From NCBI RefSeq assembly GCF_003260975.1, contig NZ_CP030041.1, forward strand, positions 4,033,501 through 4,097,500: a stretch of DNA of 64,000 nucleotides, written 5' to 3'. Positions 1 to 8,910 of this stretch are shown one piece after another. Each line of letters begins with the position of its first letter. Within the stretch, counting starts at the first letter, position 1. The notes under the pieces are model-generated. The model was not told the DNA's origin, searched no databases, and saw only the letters and a program-made list of their open reading frames with translations. This stretch comes from Echinicola strongylocentroti (GTDB taxonomy: Bacteria; Bacteroidota; Bacteroidia; Cytophagales; Cyclobacteriaceae). The position numbers and the translations under genes were made by a program.

Positions 1-234
1 TATCTTGATCTCTCCTTTTTTTCGGACATGGAAGGCCATTGCCTGATGGCCTTTCCAGCTCGGTAGGTATTGGGTGTATTCCTCCACCGGTGAGGTGTAT
101 TCGTCCAAGTGGATGGCGTATTCGTTTGTTCTTTTGAATCCATTTGGGACAGTAGTGTTGCTGGGGTCATTACAGGAGGATAATGATATGGATAGATAAA
201 AAATACAGTTTAAAAATAGCGTAGTTCTATACAT
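1..234 (-). CDS. putative lipoprotein, N-terminal part (cut by window edge)
   Basis: The 5' 78 codons are present and the rest lies beyond base 1. The product starts with a hydrophobic stretch ending in LSSC, a good lipobox, so it should be a lipidated envelope protein. The mature start is polar, with several tyrosine/glutamate-rich segments. It resembles the beginning of DUF4221-type beta-propeller lipoproteins common in Cyclobacteriaceae, but too little is present to be sure. The start is the ATG at 232-234. Repeat copy A1 begins 27 bp upstream of it, so any promoter lies in or beyond that repeat. Confidence 0.6.
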   Translation of the reverse strand, partial: MYRTTLFLNCIFYLSISLSSCNDPSNTTVPNGFKRTNEYAIHLDEYTSPVEEYTQYLPSWKGHQAMAFHVRKKGEIKI

Positions 235-261
235 GATTTCAATGGGGTAAACCCGATTTTT

Positions 262-407
262 GATTATACGCTTTCTTGCCAGTAGTTTTTATTTCTCGCG
301 GAATGCACAGAAAACCCAGAATGAAACAACGCTTTTCTGAGATTTCCGTGGTTTCTGTGAGGACCTATTTCATATCTCTGTGAATACTGGTATCATTGCG
401 GATATAC
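262..407. repeat. dispersed intergenic repeat A, copy 1
   Basis: A 146-bp block that recurs almost base for base at 37918-38063, with a truncated copy at 46110-46174. Shared landmarks are GATTATACGCTTTCTTGCCA at one end and ATTGCGGATATAC at the other. It ends 27 bp before the start codon of the leftward lipoprotein gene. The rest of the 235-589 gap holds a short AACCCGATTTATGC stretch at 410-423 resembling the ends of repeat family B, and no convincing gene. Confidence 0.85.
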
Positions 408-589
408 ATAACCCGATTTATGCAATAGCCATAAACCAGATTGAATATAATAAAAGGTAGGATAATACCATCTACTTCGGAAAGTTTTATTTCATAAAAA
501 ATTTCATCCTATCGTGTCCTATGTTTCTATGTTGTCCAATAAGTTAGCTGTTTTCGGTTACTTGTTTTTCGATCTTTAGGAAGCGGGTG

Positions 590-2437
590 TTAAGGTTGGG
601 GATTCTCCTCACTTTCCTGCTGTCGCTCCTGCCAAGCCTCCATTTTAGCTTCGAATTCCTTGATTTTGGGCTCGTTTGCTTTTTCCCATGCTGCTATTTC
701 TTTCTCGTATTCTTTCATTTTGGGCTCATAGGCAGTTTCCCATTCACTTTGCTTGGCTTCCATTTCTTTGCCCCAGGCTTCCATTTTGGCTTCCCACTCT
801 TCCATTTTGGATTCATGTTGTACTTCCCATTCCTCCATCTTTTCTTCGTAGATTTCGGTTTTGGCTTCCATTTTATCCTGAACCTCTTCTAGCATGTCCT
901 GTAGCGCTTCGCGTTTCTGCTGGGCTTCTTCCGAATCTTCGCCTTCAAGCTGGCTAAGTTTGATGGTCAGGTTGCTCAGTTCCATGGCTTCTTCTGTGAT
1001 GTTTAGCTGGAAGACCGGCATGGGAGGCACGAAGTTCATCCCTTCTAATGGCGGTACTAAAGGGACAGGAGGGACTTCAAAATCCATTTTGGGCATTGGG
1101 CTTAGCTCCAGCACAGGCATCGGATCATCTACAGGGGCTGGTGTGGCTTTATGAGCTTTCACTTTGGCCTTTGGCACCGGAGTGGTGTCTATGCTATAAG
1201 CATAATGATAGGTTGTGACATTGCTTTTAGTAGTATTCCTAACGGTATTAGGACTGTCCACCGCCTCATTGCACGGCTCTACTATTACTTGGCAAGGCAG
1301 GGACACTTTTTTGTCGATGGATTTATACTCAATTTTAGTGAGCAAATAATTGTCCGAAAATATAGTTCCTTTTGTAGGGATGGCTCCCAGTACCAGGGAA
1401 GCACTTACCATCAGTGAGATGAGCATGGTCAATGTAATTAAGGGTGAGATTTTTTCTTTGTGTTGTTCTTTTCCTAAGATTCGCTTGATCCTGTTGACAA
1501 AGGAATGTTTGTTTCCAGTGGCTGCAAGAGCCATTTCAGGCATGGAGCTTTGCGCATGTTCGGCCACTTCAGCCAGGCCATGAGCCAATTCTGCTGGGGA
1601 GTATCCCAGAGAAAGGACCAGGTCATCGCAAGCATGCTCACGTTCTGTGTCGATTATTTCGTTGATCCACCAAAAGCATGGATGGAAAAAGAAAAATACT
1701 TCCATGATACGTTGGAGAATATTGACGAGATAATCGTATCGTTTGATATGGGCAAGCTCGTGGACGATGATGGCTTCCAGCTGACGTGGAGGAGTGCAGA
1801 GCAGCAGGCTCGCCGGGATAAGGATGACAGGTTTCAGTAATCCATAGGTGACGGGAACGTGGATCAGGTCACTTTTGAGCACTTTTACTCCCCTGTAGAA
1901 TCCCATGGCTGCAATCATGCCATTTACCTTTTTGATCAGTGGATCAGGGACAGATTGTTGGTGTCTTTTGTGTAGGTTTCTCAAGTCAAATAGCCCACCG
2001 GAGAGTTTGACCAAGTAAAATAAGGCACCTAGCAGCCATAGATTTACCAATGTGGGAAGGTACTTTTCCAATCCCAATAGCCAAGTCTTATCCAGTAATT
2101 GTTGGTCGGATGTCGATGAAATGGCTCTGAGGTTATCTTGTGAAGTAGCCACCTGGTGATGATCGGTTTTGGCGATTGCTGTAATTGCCGATGTAGTCGG
2201 TGAAGCTGATGTAGGAGCTTCCAGCACATTGGTAAAAGTCACGCCACTGGCCACCGCAATGAGCACTATTGCTCCTAATCCAGCCCAATAGCGAAGTGCC
2301 GGTTTTTTGACGGGGATAGCTTTTAGAACAGCCCAAAGTATCAGGCTGACAAGGACGATCTGCCAAATGGAGTGGACCAGCGTCCAGCCAATGGCCTGAA
2401 GGTAGGATTCATGGATAAAGTCGTTGAGAAGGTCCAT
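590..2437 (-). CDS. M56-family (BlaR1/MecR1-like) membrane metallopeptidase
   Basis: A 615-residue sensor-type zinc peptidase. Hydrophobic segments near residues 17-40, 50-70 and 125-145, and another after residue 330, frame the M56 domain. The zinc site is HELAH at 226-230, followed by EREHACDD as the downstream ligand region. As in other Bacteroidota relatives there is no C-terminal penicillin-binding domain. Instead comes a proline-rich stretch and then a long charged helix rich in Glu, Lys, Met and regularly spaced Trp (about residues 500-610). Its ATG overlaps the stop of the BlaI-like repressor gene by one base (TAATG), so the two are co-translated. By family knowledge it would cleave the repressor after sensing an envelope signal; the signal is unknown. 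Beta-lactam sensing should not be assumed. Confidence 0.9.
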   Translation of the reverse strand: MDLLNDFIHESYLQAIGWTLVHSIWQIVLVSLILWAVLKAIPVKKPALRYWAGLGAIVLIAVASGVTFTNVLEAPTSASPTTSAITAIAKTDHHQVATSQDNLRAISSTSDQQLLDKTWLLGLEKYLPTLVNLWLLGALFYLVKLSGGLFDLRNLHKRHQQSVPDPLIKKVNGMIAAMGFYRGVKVLKSDLIHVPVTYGLLKPVILIPASLLLCTPPRQLEAIIVHELAHIKRYDYLVNILQRIMEVFFFFHPCFWWINEIIDTEREHACDDLVLSLGYSPAELAHGLAEVAEHAQSSMPEMALAATGNKHSFVNRIKRILGKEQHKEKISPLITLTMLISLMVSASLVLGAIPTKGTIFSDNYLLTKIEYKSIDKKVSLPCQVIVEPCNEAVDSPNTVRNTTKSNVTTYHYAYSIDTTPVPKAKVKAHKATPAPVDDPMPVLELSPMPKMDFEVPPVPLVPPLEGMNFVPPMPVFQLNITEEAMELSNLTIKLSQLEGEDSEEAQQKREALQDMLEEVQDKMEAKTEIYEEKMEEWEVQHESKMEEWEAKMEAWGKEMEAKQSEWETAYEPKMKEYEKEIAAWEKANEPKIKEFEAKMEAWQERQQESEENPQP

Positions 2438-2811
2438 TATTGTTGGTTTTCTAGTTCATTGAGCAATTTTCTGATTTCATCGATTTCTTCCTTGGAAGGA
2501 TTGCTTTGACCAAGGGCCTTCATGACGAGCTTCTTGGTCGAGCCACCAAAAGTAGCTGCCATAAAACTACTGAGTAGGGAATTTTGGGTTTCACTTTGTG
2601 TGATTGCAGGGGTGTAAATATGGCTTCTGCCTTGCTCTGTCCGCTTAAGGAGATGCTTTGCATACATTATCTGCATGATCTTAAGTGTGGTGGTGTACCC
2701 GGTTTCTTTCGTTTTAGAAAGCTCTTCATGGATTTCCCGCACACTTGCTTGCTGGCGCTCCCAAAGGATGGAAAGAATTTCAAGTTCGGAGTCTGTAGGT
2801 TTGTATTTCAT
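2437..2811 (-). CDS. BlaI/MecI/CopY-family transcriptional repressor
   Basis: The 124-residue protein has the family's winged helix at residues 1-75, starting with ELEILSILWERQ, and a C-terminal dimerisation helix. Its length is typical. It is the first gene of a two-gene operon with the M56 peptidase. Three equal inverted repeats lie just upstream over the predicted promoter, indicating autoregulation. The expected role is to repress this operon, and possibly others, until the peptidase inactivates it. Confidence 0.92.
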   Translation of the reverse strand: MKYKPTDSELEILSILWERQQASVREIHEELSKTKETGYTTTLKIMQIMYAKHLLKRTEQGRSHIYTPAITQSETQNSLLSSFMAATFGGSTKKLVMKALGQSNPSKEEIDEIRKLLNELENQQ

Positions 2812-2819
2812 TATTGAAT

Positions 2820-2889
2820 TACGATTATCTTCGTAGTAAAGATATACGACTCTTTTCGTAATTCAAATTTATCTACGACCAATTTCGTA
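2820..2889. promoter_or_regulatory. three BlaI-type operators, TACGA-N6-TCGTA
   Basis: Three copies of the inverted repeat TACGA-N6-TCGTA lie at 2820-2835, 2845-2860 and 2874-2889, upstream of the repressor start at 2811. All three keep both half-sites and the six-base spacer intact. They flank the -7 box at 2864-2871, so bound repressor would block polymerase. BlaI-family proteins are known to bind short inverted repeats of this layout. Binding here is inference. Confidence 0.8.
2864..2871 (-). promoter_or_regulatory. -7 box TAAATTTG of the blaI-M56 operon
   Basis: A perfect match on the minus strand to the Bacteroidota -7 consensus TAnnTTTG, 53 bp before the repressor ATG. It sits between operators 2 and 3. 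No clear -33 TTG was found. Confidence 0.6.
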
Positions 2890-3078
2890 ATTAATTGTTA
2901 AGAATAGTTAAATTCCCCTGCTGTTGAGTGGGTTGTGAACTTTGGTGAGGCTGTTTGGGTTAGTGGTTTGGTTGTCTTAGCAAGGGAACCGTTGATAGTA
3001 ATAATAACCTGTGGTGTTTAGTTAGCACTTAGATATCCAACTCAATTTACATAGTGGAAAGTTGTTTGTTCTCCCTAA

Positions 3079-3104
3079 GGCCGGAAATATCCGGTCTTTT
3101 TTTT
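3079..3104 (+). terminator. intrinsic-terminator-like hairpin before the NRDE gene
   Basis: A GGCCGGA / TCCGGTC stem with a four-base loop is followed by eight T residues. It ends only 11 bp before the NRDE start codon. No plus-strand gene lies upstream in 2890-3078, so it could end a short untranslated RNA or act as an attenuator for the NRDE gene. Confidence 0.6.
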
Positions 3105-3115
3105 ATCTTCAAACC

Positions 3116-3877
3116 ATGTGCCTAATAACATTTAATTGGCGGAACCACCACCGCTACAAACTAATTTTGGTGGCAAACCGGGACGAATTTTTTGGTAGGC
3201 CTACCGCTCCATTACATCAGTGGGAGAATGGTGTCTATGCCGGTAAAGACCTCAAGGGTGGAGGTACTTGGATGGGCTTACATCCTTCTGGTAAGTTTGC
3301 TGCCCTGACCAATTACCGAGACCTTGATAATCTTAAAGAACAACCTATAAGCAGGGGGAAATTGGTAAAGGATTTTTTGGAAAGTGATATGGCTCCAAAA
3401 GAATACCTGGAAAGAGTAAAAGTTAAGAAAGACGATTATGATGGCTTCAATTTGCTAGTGGGAGATGGCGAGCAGCTATGGTACTATTCCAACTATGCGC
3501 CATCGGTGGAGATGGTGTTGCCCGGATTGCATGGATTAAGTAATGCGCTTTTGGATGTGCCATGGAAGAAAGTGGTGGATGGTAAAAGGCGCTTGGCAAA
3601 GCAAATCCAGTTAGGGGGGCTTTCGATGAAAGATTTGGCAGCAGTCCAGTATTCACAAGTAGAGGATAAGCCGGAGAATTTACCTAAAACCGGTGTGACT
3701 ATCGAAGTGGAACAGGCACTTTCAGCCGCCTTCATTCGGGATATCCAAGGGTATGGTACGGTGAACGTGTCGGTGCTATTGTGGGGTGTTGATGGTGAGG
3801 TAAGATTTCTGGAACAGCAGGTGAACAAGAACGGAATCATTTCTAGCGAGGAAAAGTTGTCGTTTTTTATGACGTAA
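3116..3877 (+). CDS. NRDE (TANGO2) family protein
   Basis: The protein begins MCLITFNW and carries the family's NRDE motif (VANRDEFFGRP) near residue 25, then GGGTWMG and ALTNYRD. Members have the N-terminal-nucleophile-like Cys2 just after the start, which supports this ATG over upstream in-frame codons that would read through the terminator hairpin. About 253 residues is normal for the family. TANGO2 relatives have been linked to haem or lipid handling, but the bacterial function is not established. It appears to be a single-gene unit. Confidence 0.85.
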   Translation: MCLITFNWRNHHRYKLILVANRDEFFGRPTAPLHQWENGVYAGKDLKGGGTWMGLHPSGKFAALTNYRDLDNLKEQPISRGKLVKDFLESDMAPKEYLERVKVKKDDYDGFNLLVGDGEQLWYYSNYAPSVEMVLPGLHGLSNALLDVPWKKVVDGKRRLAKQIQLGGLSMKDLAAVQYSQVEDKPENLPKTGVTIEVEQALSAAFIRDIQGYGTVNVSVLLWGVDGEVRFLEQQVNKNGIISSEEKLSFFMT

Positions 3878-3966
3878 ATTGAGTAAAATACGGGTGGATA
3901 TTATTTTTGCCTTAAATTTCAACCTGCAAAACGAACCATCCACAGTGAAAACTGTTGTATATAATT

Positions 3967-4947
3967 ATGAAAAAGATAGATGTTTTGATAGTAGGGGCGG
4001 GTCCTATTGGGTTGGCCTGCGGTATTGAAGCCGAAAAAAACGGATTGGATTATGTCATCCTTGAAAAGGGAACATTGGTCAATTCTATTTTTAATTATCC
4101 TGTGAACATGACCTTCTTTTCCACTTCCGAAAAGCTGGAGATGGGAGGGGTTCCTTTTATGTCTGTAAATAAGCAGCCTACCCGTCATGAGGCGTTGGAG
4201 TATTATAGGCGTATAGCAAAGCATTTTGAGCTGAACATCCACCTCTATGAAGCGGTGAGAAGTGTCGAAAAGCAAGAGAGTGGGGAGTTTTTGGTCCATG
4301 CTGAGAAAGGAAGCTATCTGGCCGATAAGGTGATTCTGTCCACGGGATTTTATGATATTCCGAACAAGCTGAATGTGCCAGGTGAGGAACTTCCAAAAGT
4401 CACGCATTATTACAAAGAGCCATGGCCGTACATTGGCCAAAAGGTCATTGTCGTGGGTGGTGGTAACTCTGGCGTGGATGTGGCCTTGGAGACTTGGAGA
4501 AAAGGAGCAGAAGTGACCTTGGTATTGAAAGAACCATCTGTAGACCAAAATGTGAAATACTGGGTGTTGCCAGATATAGAAAATCGAATCAAGGAGGGAT
4601 CCATTAAAGCGTACTTCAACAGCGCTATCAAAGAAATCCGGAAAGACAACGTCCTTATAGCCACAGCTGAGGGAGAAGTGGTCTTGGAAAACGATTTTGT
4701 GCTGGCCATGACGGGCTATAGGCCCAACTTTGAATTATTGGACCAGCTGGGGGTACAATTGACGTTGGATGAAAAGCGTCGGCCATGTTTTGATGGCAAC
4801 CAAGAGTCAAATGTCTCCGGGCTATACCTTGCTGGGGTGGTGTGTGGAGGCCTCAATACAAGAGAGTTTTTTATAGAAAATACGATAGTTCATGCTGAGG
4901 CCATCTTTACGGATATCATGAACAAGCGAGAGCAACTGGTGAAGTAG
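3967..4947 (+). CDS. ypdA: YpdA-family FAD/NADPH thiol-disulfide reductase
   Basis: A 326-residue flavoprotein with two dinucleotide-binding sites: GAGPIG at residues 10-15 for FAD and GGGNSG at 164-169 for NADPH. Late motifs are ALAMTGYRP-like (LAMTGYRPNF) and the C-terminal GGLNTREFF. This is the layout of YpdA, the bacillithiol-disulfide reductase of low-GC Gram-positives and many Bacteroidota. It has no CxxC redox pair, as expected for YpdA and unlike thioredoxin reductase. The start is the ATG before KKIDVL; an upstream TTG adds only four residues. Confidence 0.85.
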   Translation: MKKIDVLIVGAGPIGLACGIEAEKNGLDYVILEKGTLVNSIFNYPVNMTFFSTSEKLEMGGVPFMSVNKQPTRHEALEYYRRIAKHFELNIHLYEAVRSVEKQESGEFLVHAEKGSYLADKVILSTGFYDIPNKLNVPGEELPKVTHYYKEPWPYIGQKVIVVGGGNSGVDVALETWRKGAEVTLVLKEPSVDQNVKYWVLPDIENRIKEGSIKAYFNSAIKEIRKDNVLIATAEGEVVLENDFVLAMTGYRPNFELLDQLGVQLTLDEKRRPCFDGNQESNVSGLYLAGVVCGGLNTREFFIENTIVHAEAIFTDIMNKREQLVK

Positions 4948-4971
4948 CTTTACGGGTTTTGAGCAGATTGG

Positions 4972-6297
4972 TCAGCCTTCTTTGAAGGGGTTTGGGTGAG
5001 CAGGCAGTGTCAAGGTGAAACTGCTCCCTTTTCCTATTTCGCTCTCTGCCTTTAGGGTGCCGCCAATTTTTTTGGCATTTTCATTACTGATATACAGCCC
5101 CACACCGGTGCCTTTTTCCTGAGAGGTACCTTCTGTCGAATCGAATTTCATATTGAACAACCGCTGTAATCGTTCTTGGGCGATTCCTTTGCCTGTGTCT
5201 TTGATGGTGATATAGGTTTCTTTACTGGAGTTATGGAAAGAAAAAATTATTTTCCCGCCTTCGGGAGTGAATTTAATGGCATTTTGGAGCAAATTCCTCA
5301 TGATCAATAATAGCCTGTCAATGTCAGTGGTGATGGTTTGGCTGCCGTTAAAGCTGACTTCAATGTCGATTCTTTTTTGACGGGCCATGCTGGTATAGAT
5401 CGTTAGCATGGAATCACAGTGCTCCTTGAAGTTCACCCTTTTGAATTTGGCGGTGTTGTTTTTTAGCTCAACAGTAGCCCAGTCAAGGATTTCTTCAGAC
5501 ATCCTTTGGGCATTCGAAGCGATGATATAAAGTTCCTTCATAACCGCTTCGGTCTCTTCTTTGGTCAACTCCCCCTCATTGACCAGTTCCAGTATTTTTG
5601 TGATAGACAGCAAGGGATTTTTGAGGTCGTGGGAGATAAGGGCTATGATTTTGTTCTTTTGGTCATTATTTCCCGACAGTTCCTTGTTTGCTTTTTGTAG
5701 CGCTATGCTGTTTTTATCGTTTTTAAGTTTTTGTTTTTGATAGTTCCATTTAAGGGCAATGATGATAATCATGATGCCCAAGAGGCAAGCAAGGTAGGTG
5801 ATAGTGTGATCCACCAGCTTCATTTCAGTACCCGTATAGTTTTCGGGGATCAAGGCGGGGTGATAAAGGTCGATATAGTAGAGACCAATAAAAAACAGAA
5901 AATTATACAGTGTCCATAGCCAAAAGGCCCTAATGGGCAAAATAGCTAAAATGAGGACATGTACCATTAAGAAAATATAAAAGGAAGGCCCTTCTATGCC
6001 ATCATTCAAGAAAAAATTGATGCCGATAATGGGGTAGCCCATAAAACCTAACGTCCTAATTCCCCATTTAAAGTTCTTTTTGGATTTTCCAATCACATAA
6101 AACACGAGGACAACAGCTGATGTGGCCAACAGGATAAATGCCAGGCGGAATTGGCCATAAAGCAGGTTGAGGACCACCATGGCTTTGAGATAGACCACGA
6201 TGATGAGTGCCGCAGAAGTGAATATCTTTGTTTCCAATTCCTGCGTCGGCTCGACAGTGGTGAATCTGTCCCAAGCATTTTTAATTTTATCGATCAA
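4972..6297 (-). CDS. membrane sensor histidine kinase
   Basis: A 441-residue kinase. Five or six hydrophobic helices (about residues 25-180) form a membrane sensor with no large periplasmic loop. The HisKA domain follows, with phospho-acceptor His223 in ISHDLKNPLL, and then the HATPase domain with the N box (RNLLQNAIKF), DTGKGI and GTGVGLYI. No response regulator is adjacent, so it is an orphan kinase here. The ligand is unknown. Confidence 0.9.
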   Translation of the reverse strand: MIDKIKNAWDRFTTVEPTQELETKIFTSAALIIVVYLKAMVVLNLLYGQFRLAFILLATSAVVLVFYVIGKSKKNFKWGIRTLGFMGYPIIGINFFLNDGIEGPSFYIFLMVHVLILAILPIRAFWLWTLYNFLFFIGLYYIDLYHPALIPENYTGTEMKLVDHTITYLACLLGIMIIIIALKWNYQKQKLKNDKNSIALQKANKELSGNNDQKNKIIALISHDLKNPLLSITKILELVNEGELTKEETEAVMKELYIIASNAQRMSEEILDWATVELKNNTAKFKRVNFKEHCDSMLTIYTSMARQKRIDIEVSFNGSQTITTDIDRLLLIMRNLLQNAIKFTPEGGKIIFSFHNSSKETYITIKDTGKGIAQERLQRLFNMKFDSTEGTSQEKGTGVGLYISNENAKKIGGTLKAESEIGKGSSFTLTLPAHPNPFKEG

Positions 6298-6395
6298 TTG
6301 AACTGCTTTATGTTGGTGAAAATGTGTGTTGTGTACAGATAATTGTCATACAGTAATATACATTGTTTTATTGAAATGACTAAACGATCATCTGG

Positions 6396-8033
6396 TTAAT
6401 TTTTGGGGATAAAAGGAGAGGTGAATTGGAAGTTGGTGCCGTCAAACAGACCTTTATCGCTTAGTTTTAAAGAAGGAATGACCAGTAGAGCCATAAAACT
6501 CAGGGTCATGTACGGGGATTCCAGTGTGGAGCCCATGTCTTTGGCCAGTCGGTCTATTTTGGTATAGGCCTTGGCTACTTCAAACCCGTCCTGATTTGAC
6601 ATGATGCCACCAATAGGCAGAGGGAGAACGTAGTCTTCTTGCGGTGATACGGCCGATATACCGCCTCTTTTGTCTATGATCAAGTTGACCGCTTTTGCGA
6701 TGGAGTCATTATCGGTACCTACTGCGAGGATGTTATGTGAGTCATGGCCGACAGAGGAAGCTATCGCTCCCGTTTTTAAACCAAAGTTCTTGATGAATGC
6801 GATGGCTGGAGGAGCATCTTTATAGCGGTTGATCACAGCAAATTTTAAGATGTCTTCTTGGGTACTTGCTTCGGCAAATCCTTCCTTTATAAACGTGGTG
6901 CCTTGGAGCTCATTGGTGATCAATTGTCCGTCTCGGGCCTCTATCACTCGTAGGGTAGTTGGTTGGGCTTTTAGTAGGAAGTCGTCAGGGGTTTTTGCCG
7001 AGGTGTTGAAATTGTTGATTAGGCGGCTTTGGACGGAAGGAAGAAGGGGGACTCCGTCCTTAGCTACTTTTTGGCCTCTAATATAGGTCTCTAGGATTTT
7101 AAAGTCCTTTAGGTCTTTACAAACTATAAAATCCGCTGGGTCGCCTACTCGTAGTTGGCCCACATTCATTTGATAATGGGCAATGGGGTTGATGCAGGCA
7201 GCTTTTAGCACGTCGAATAAATTTTTTCCTTTTGCGATAGCTCTTGCTGCCAGTTGGTTGATGTGGCCTAGGACCAAGTTGTCGGGATGTTTGTCATCAG
7301 AGCAAAACATCAATTGGTCGGCATGGTCATCCATCAAGTCTATCAAAGCTTCAAAATTTTTGGCAGCACTGCCTTCGCGGATGATGATTTTCATGCCAAG
7401 CTGTAGCTTAGAGAGTGCTTCTTCTTCGGTGAAGCATTCGTGGTCTGTACTGATGCCTGCCGAAATGTACTTTTCGGCTGGGTTGTCTTTAAGTCCCGGA
7501 GCATGTCCATCCACTGGTTTGTGGTGTTTTTGTGCAATGGCAATTTTTTCCATGACGGCGGGGTCACGATTGATCACTCCTGGCCAGTTCATCATTTCGG
7601 CAAGGTACGTGATTTCCTTCCTGCCAAGGAGTTCGTCGATGTCTGCCGCGGTAATTTCACCTCCGGCAGTTTCGAAAGGGGTGGCGGGAACACAAGAGGG
7701 CGCACCGAAATAAAAGTGGAAGTTGGTTTTCTTTCCATTTTCTATCATGAAATCCACGCCTTCCTTTCCGCAGACATTGGCGATTTCGTGTGGATCAGAA
7801 ACGGTGGCGACCGTGCCATGGACTATCGCCAATCGAGCAAATTCAGAAGGTATCAGCATGGAAGATTCCACATGCACATGAGCATCGATAAAGCCCGGCA
7901 TCAGGTAGTGATCGGGAGCGTTGTCGACGGGGATGACGGAGGTGATTTTCCCGTCTTCTACGGTGATTTTTGCAGGAGATATTTTTTGTTCCGGAATATT
8001 AACTAGCTGGCCTTTAATAGAAAAAGTGTTCAT
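6396..8033 (-). CDS. ade: adenine deaminase
   Basis: A 545-residue amidohydrolase that deaminates adenine to hypoxanthine in purine salvage. The metal-binding motif of the amidohydrolase barrel is DAHVHVES, with His52 and His54. It is followed by TVATVSDPHE, VDGHAPG and CSDDKHPD, all hallmarks of the bacterial Ade family, and the typical C-terminal domain with SVGHDSHN and PLPIGG. The length matches the family. It is transcribed alone, away from cmk. Confidence 0.93.
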   Translation of the reverse strand: MNTFSIKGQLVNIPEQKISPAKITVEDGKITSVIPVDNAPDHYLMPGFIDAHVHVESSMLIPSEFARLAIVHGTVATVSDPHEIANVCGKEGVDFMIENGKKTNFHFYFGAPSCVPATPFETAGGEITAADIDELLGRKEITYLAEMMNWPGVINRDPAVMEKIAIAQKHHKPVDGHAPGLKDNPAEKYISAGISTDHECFTEEEALSKLQLGMKIIIREGSAAKNFEALIDLMDDHADQLMFCSDDKHPDNLVLGHINQLAARAIAKGKNLFDVLKAACINPIAHYQMNVGQLRVGDPADFIVCKDLKDFKILETYIRGQKVAKDGVPLLPSVQSRLINNFNTSAKTPDDFLLKAQPTTLRVIEARDGQLITNELQGTTFIKEGFAEASTQEDILKFAVINRYKDAPPAIAFIKNFGLKTGAIASSVGHDSHNILAVGTDNDSIAKAVNLIIDKRGGISAVSPQEDYVLPLPIGGIMSNQDGFEVAKAYTKIDRLAKDMGSTLESPYMTLSFMALLVIPSLKLSDKGLFDGTNFQFTSPFIPKN

Positions 8034-8176
8034 TGCATTCTTAGGGTTGGTGATGGATAAGATTAAAGATATAAAATTTGGCCCGAATTATTTGAGCTCA
8101 GCAGTAAATGGCCAAAGTTTAATGGAACAAAGGTGTATTAGTGGTTGATTATCCCTTATTATCCACCCAAAAACTT

Positions 8177-8184
8177 TATATTTG
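8177..8184 (+). promoter_or_regulatory. -7 box TATATTTG upstream of cmk
   Basis: A perfect TAnnTTTG match 36 bp before the cmk ATG. No good -33 element stands out. Confidence 0.5.
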
Positions 8185-8220
8185 CACCATAAAAAGAGTT
8201 TAGTACAGTGAATTTTTGAA

Positions 8221-8904
8221 ATGAAGAAAATTGTAATTGCCATTGATGGCTTTTCAGGCTGTGGCAAAAGTAGTACAGCCAAGCAGGTGGCCAAGGAACT
8301 AGGCTACACATATATTGATTCTGGAGCCATGTACCGGGCAGCTACTTTGCATTTCATCAATAAGTTCACTGAGCTGACCAACCCAAAAGATATCCAGAGG
8401 ACACTGGATAGCTTGGATATCGCTTTTCATCATAATGAGGCAAGCGATCACCAAGATACCTACCTGAACGGGCTGAATGTGGAGAAGAAGATCCGCAGCA
8501 TGGAAGTGTCTGAAAAAGTCAGTGAGATAAGTAAGATCAAAGAAGTCCGGCAAGAACTGGTAGCCCAACAGCAGCGTATAGGCAAACACAAGGGAGTGGT
8601 TATGGACGGCAGGGATATAGGCACGGTGGTGTTTCCCGAAGCGGAATTAAAAGTGTTTATGACCGCGGATACCAAAATCAGGGCAGAGAGAAGGCAGAAG
8701 GAATTATTGGAAAGAGGGGAGTTGGTGGAGCTGGATAAAATCATCCATAACCTCCAGGAAAGAGACAGGATAGATTCCAGTCGTTCGGAAAGCCCTCTCA
8801 AAAAAGCCGATGATGCTGTAGAAATAGACACAAGTTTATTGGGTTTTGAAGAGCAGATTTACCAAATAACAGATTTGGCCAAAAAGAAGATAGAAGAAAA
8901 CTAA
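8221..8904 (+). CDS. cmk: cytidylate (CMP) kinase
   Basis: This enzyme phosphorylates CMP/dCMP with ATP. The P-loop GFSGCGKSS (residues 10-18), YIDSGAMYRA and VVMDGRDIGT are the classic CMP-kinase motifs. The late SRSESPL contains the lid-region arginine. At 227 residues it is normal length. It precedes ispH by six bases, so the two are one operon. Confidence 0.95.
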   Translation: MKKIVIAIDGFSGCGKSSTAKQVAKELGYTYIDSGAMYRAATLHFINKFTELTNPKDIQRTLDSLDIAFHHNEASDHQDTYLNGLNVEKKIRSMEVSEKVSEISKIKEVRQELVAQQQRIGKHKGVVMDGRDIGTVVFPEAELKVFMTADTKIRAERRQKELLERGELVELDKIIHNLQERDRIDSSRSESPLKKADDAVEIDTSLLGFEEQIYQITDLAKKKIEEN

Positions 8905-8910
8905 CAAAAC

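Noticed and set aside
587..1840. Several plus-strand frames over the M56 gene
   Set aside because: They are antisense shadows of a well-supported peptidase gene. Their products are low-complexity Phe/Leu/Pro or cysteine-rich strings with no family features.
590..2889. Beta-lactam resistance module
   Set aside because: There is no beta-lactamase or penicillin-binding protein gene, and the M56 protein lacks the penicillin-sensing domain. The pair is a general envelope-signal module in this phylum.
3062..3115. Longer N-terminus for the NRDE protein
   Set aside because: It would be translated through the terminator hairpin, and the family requires Met-Cys at the start.
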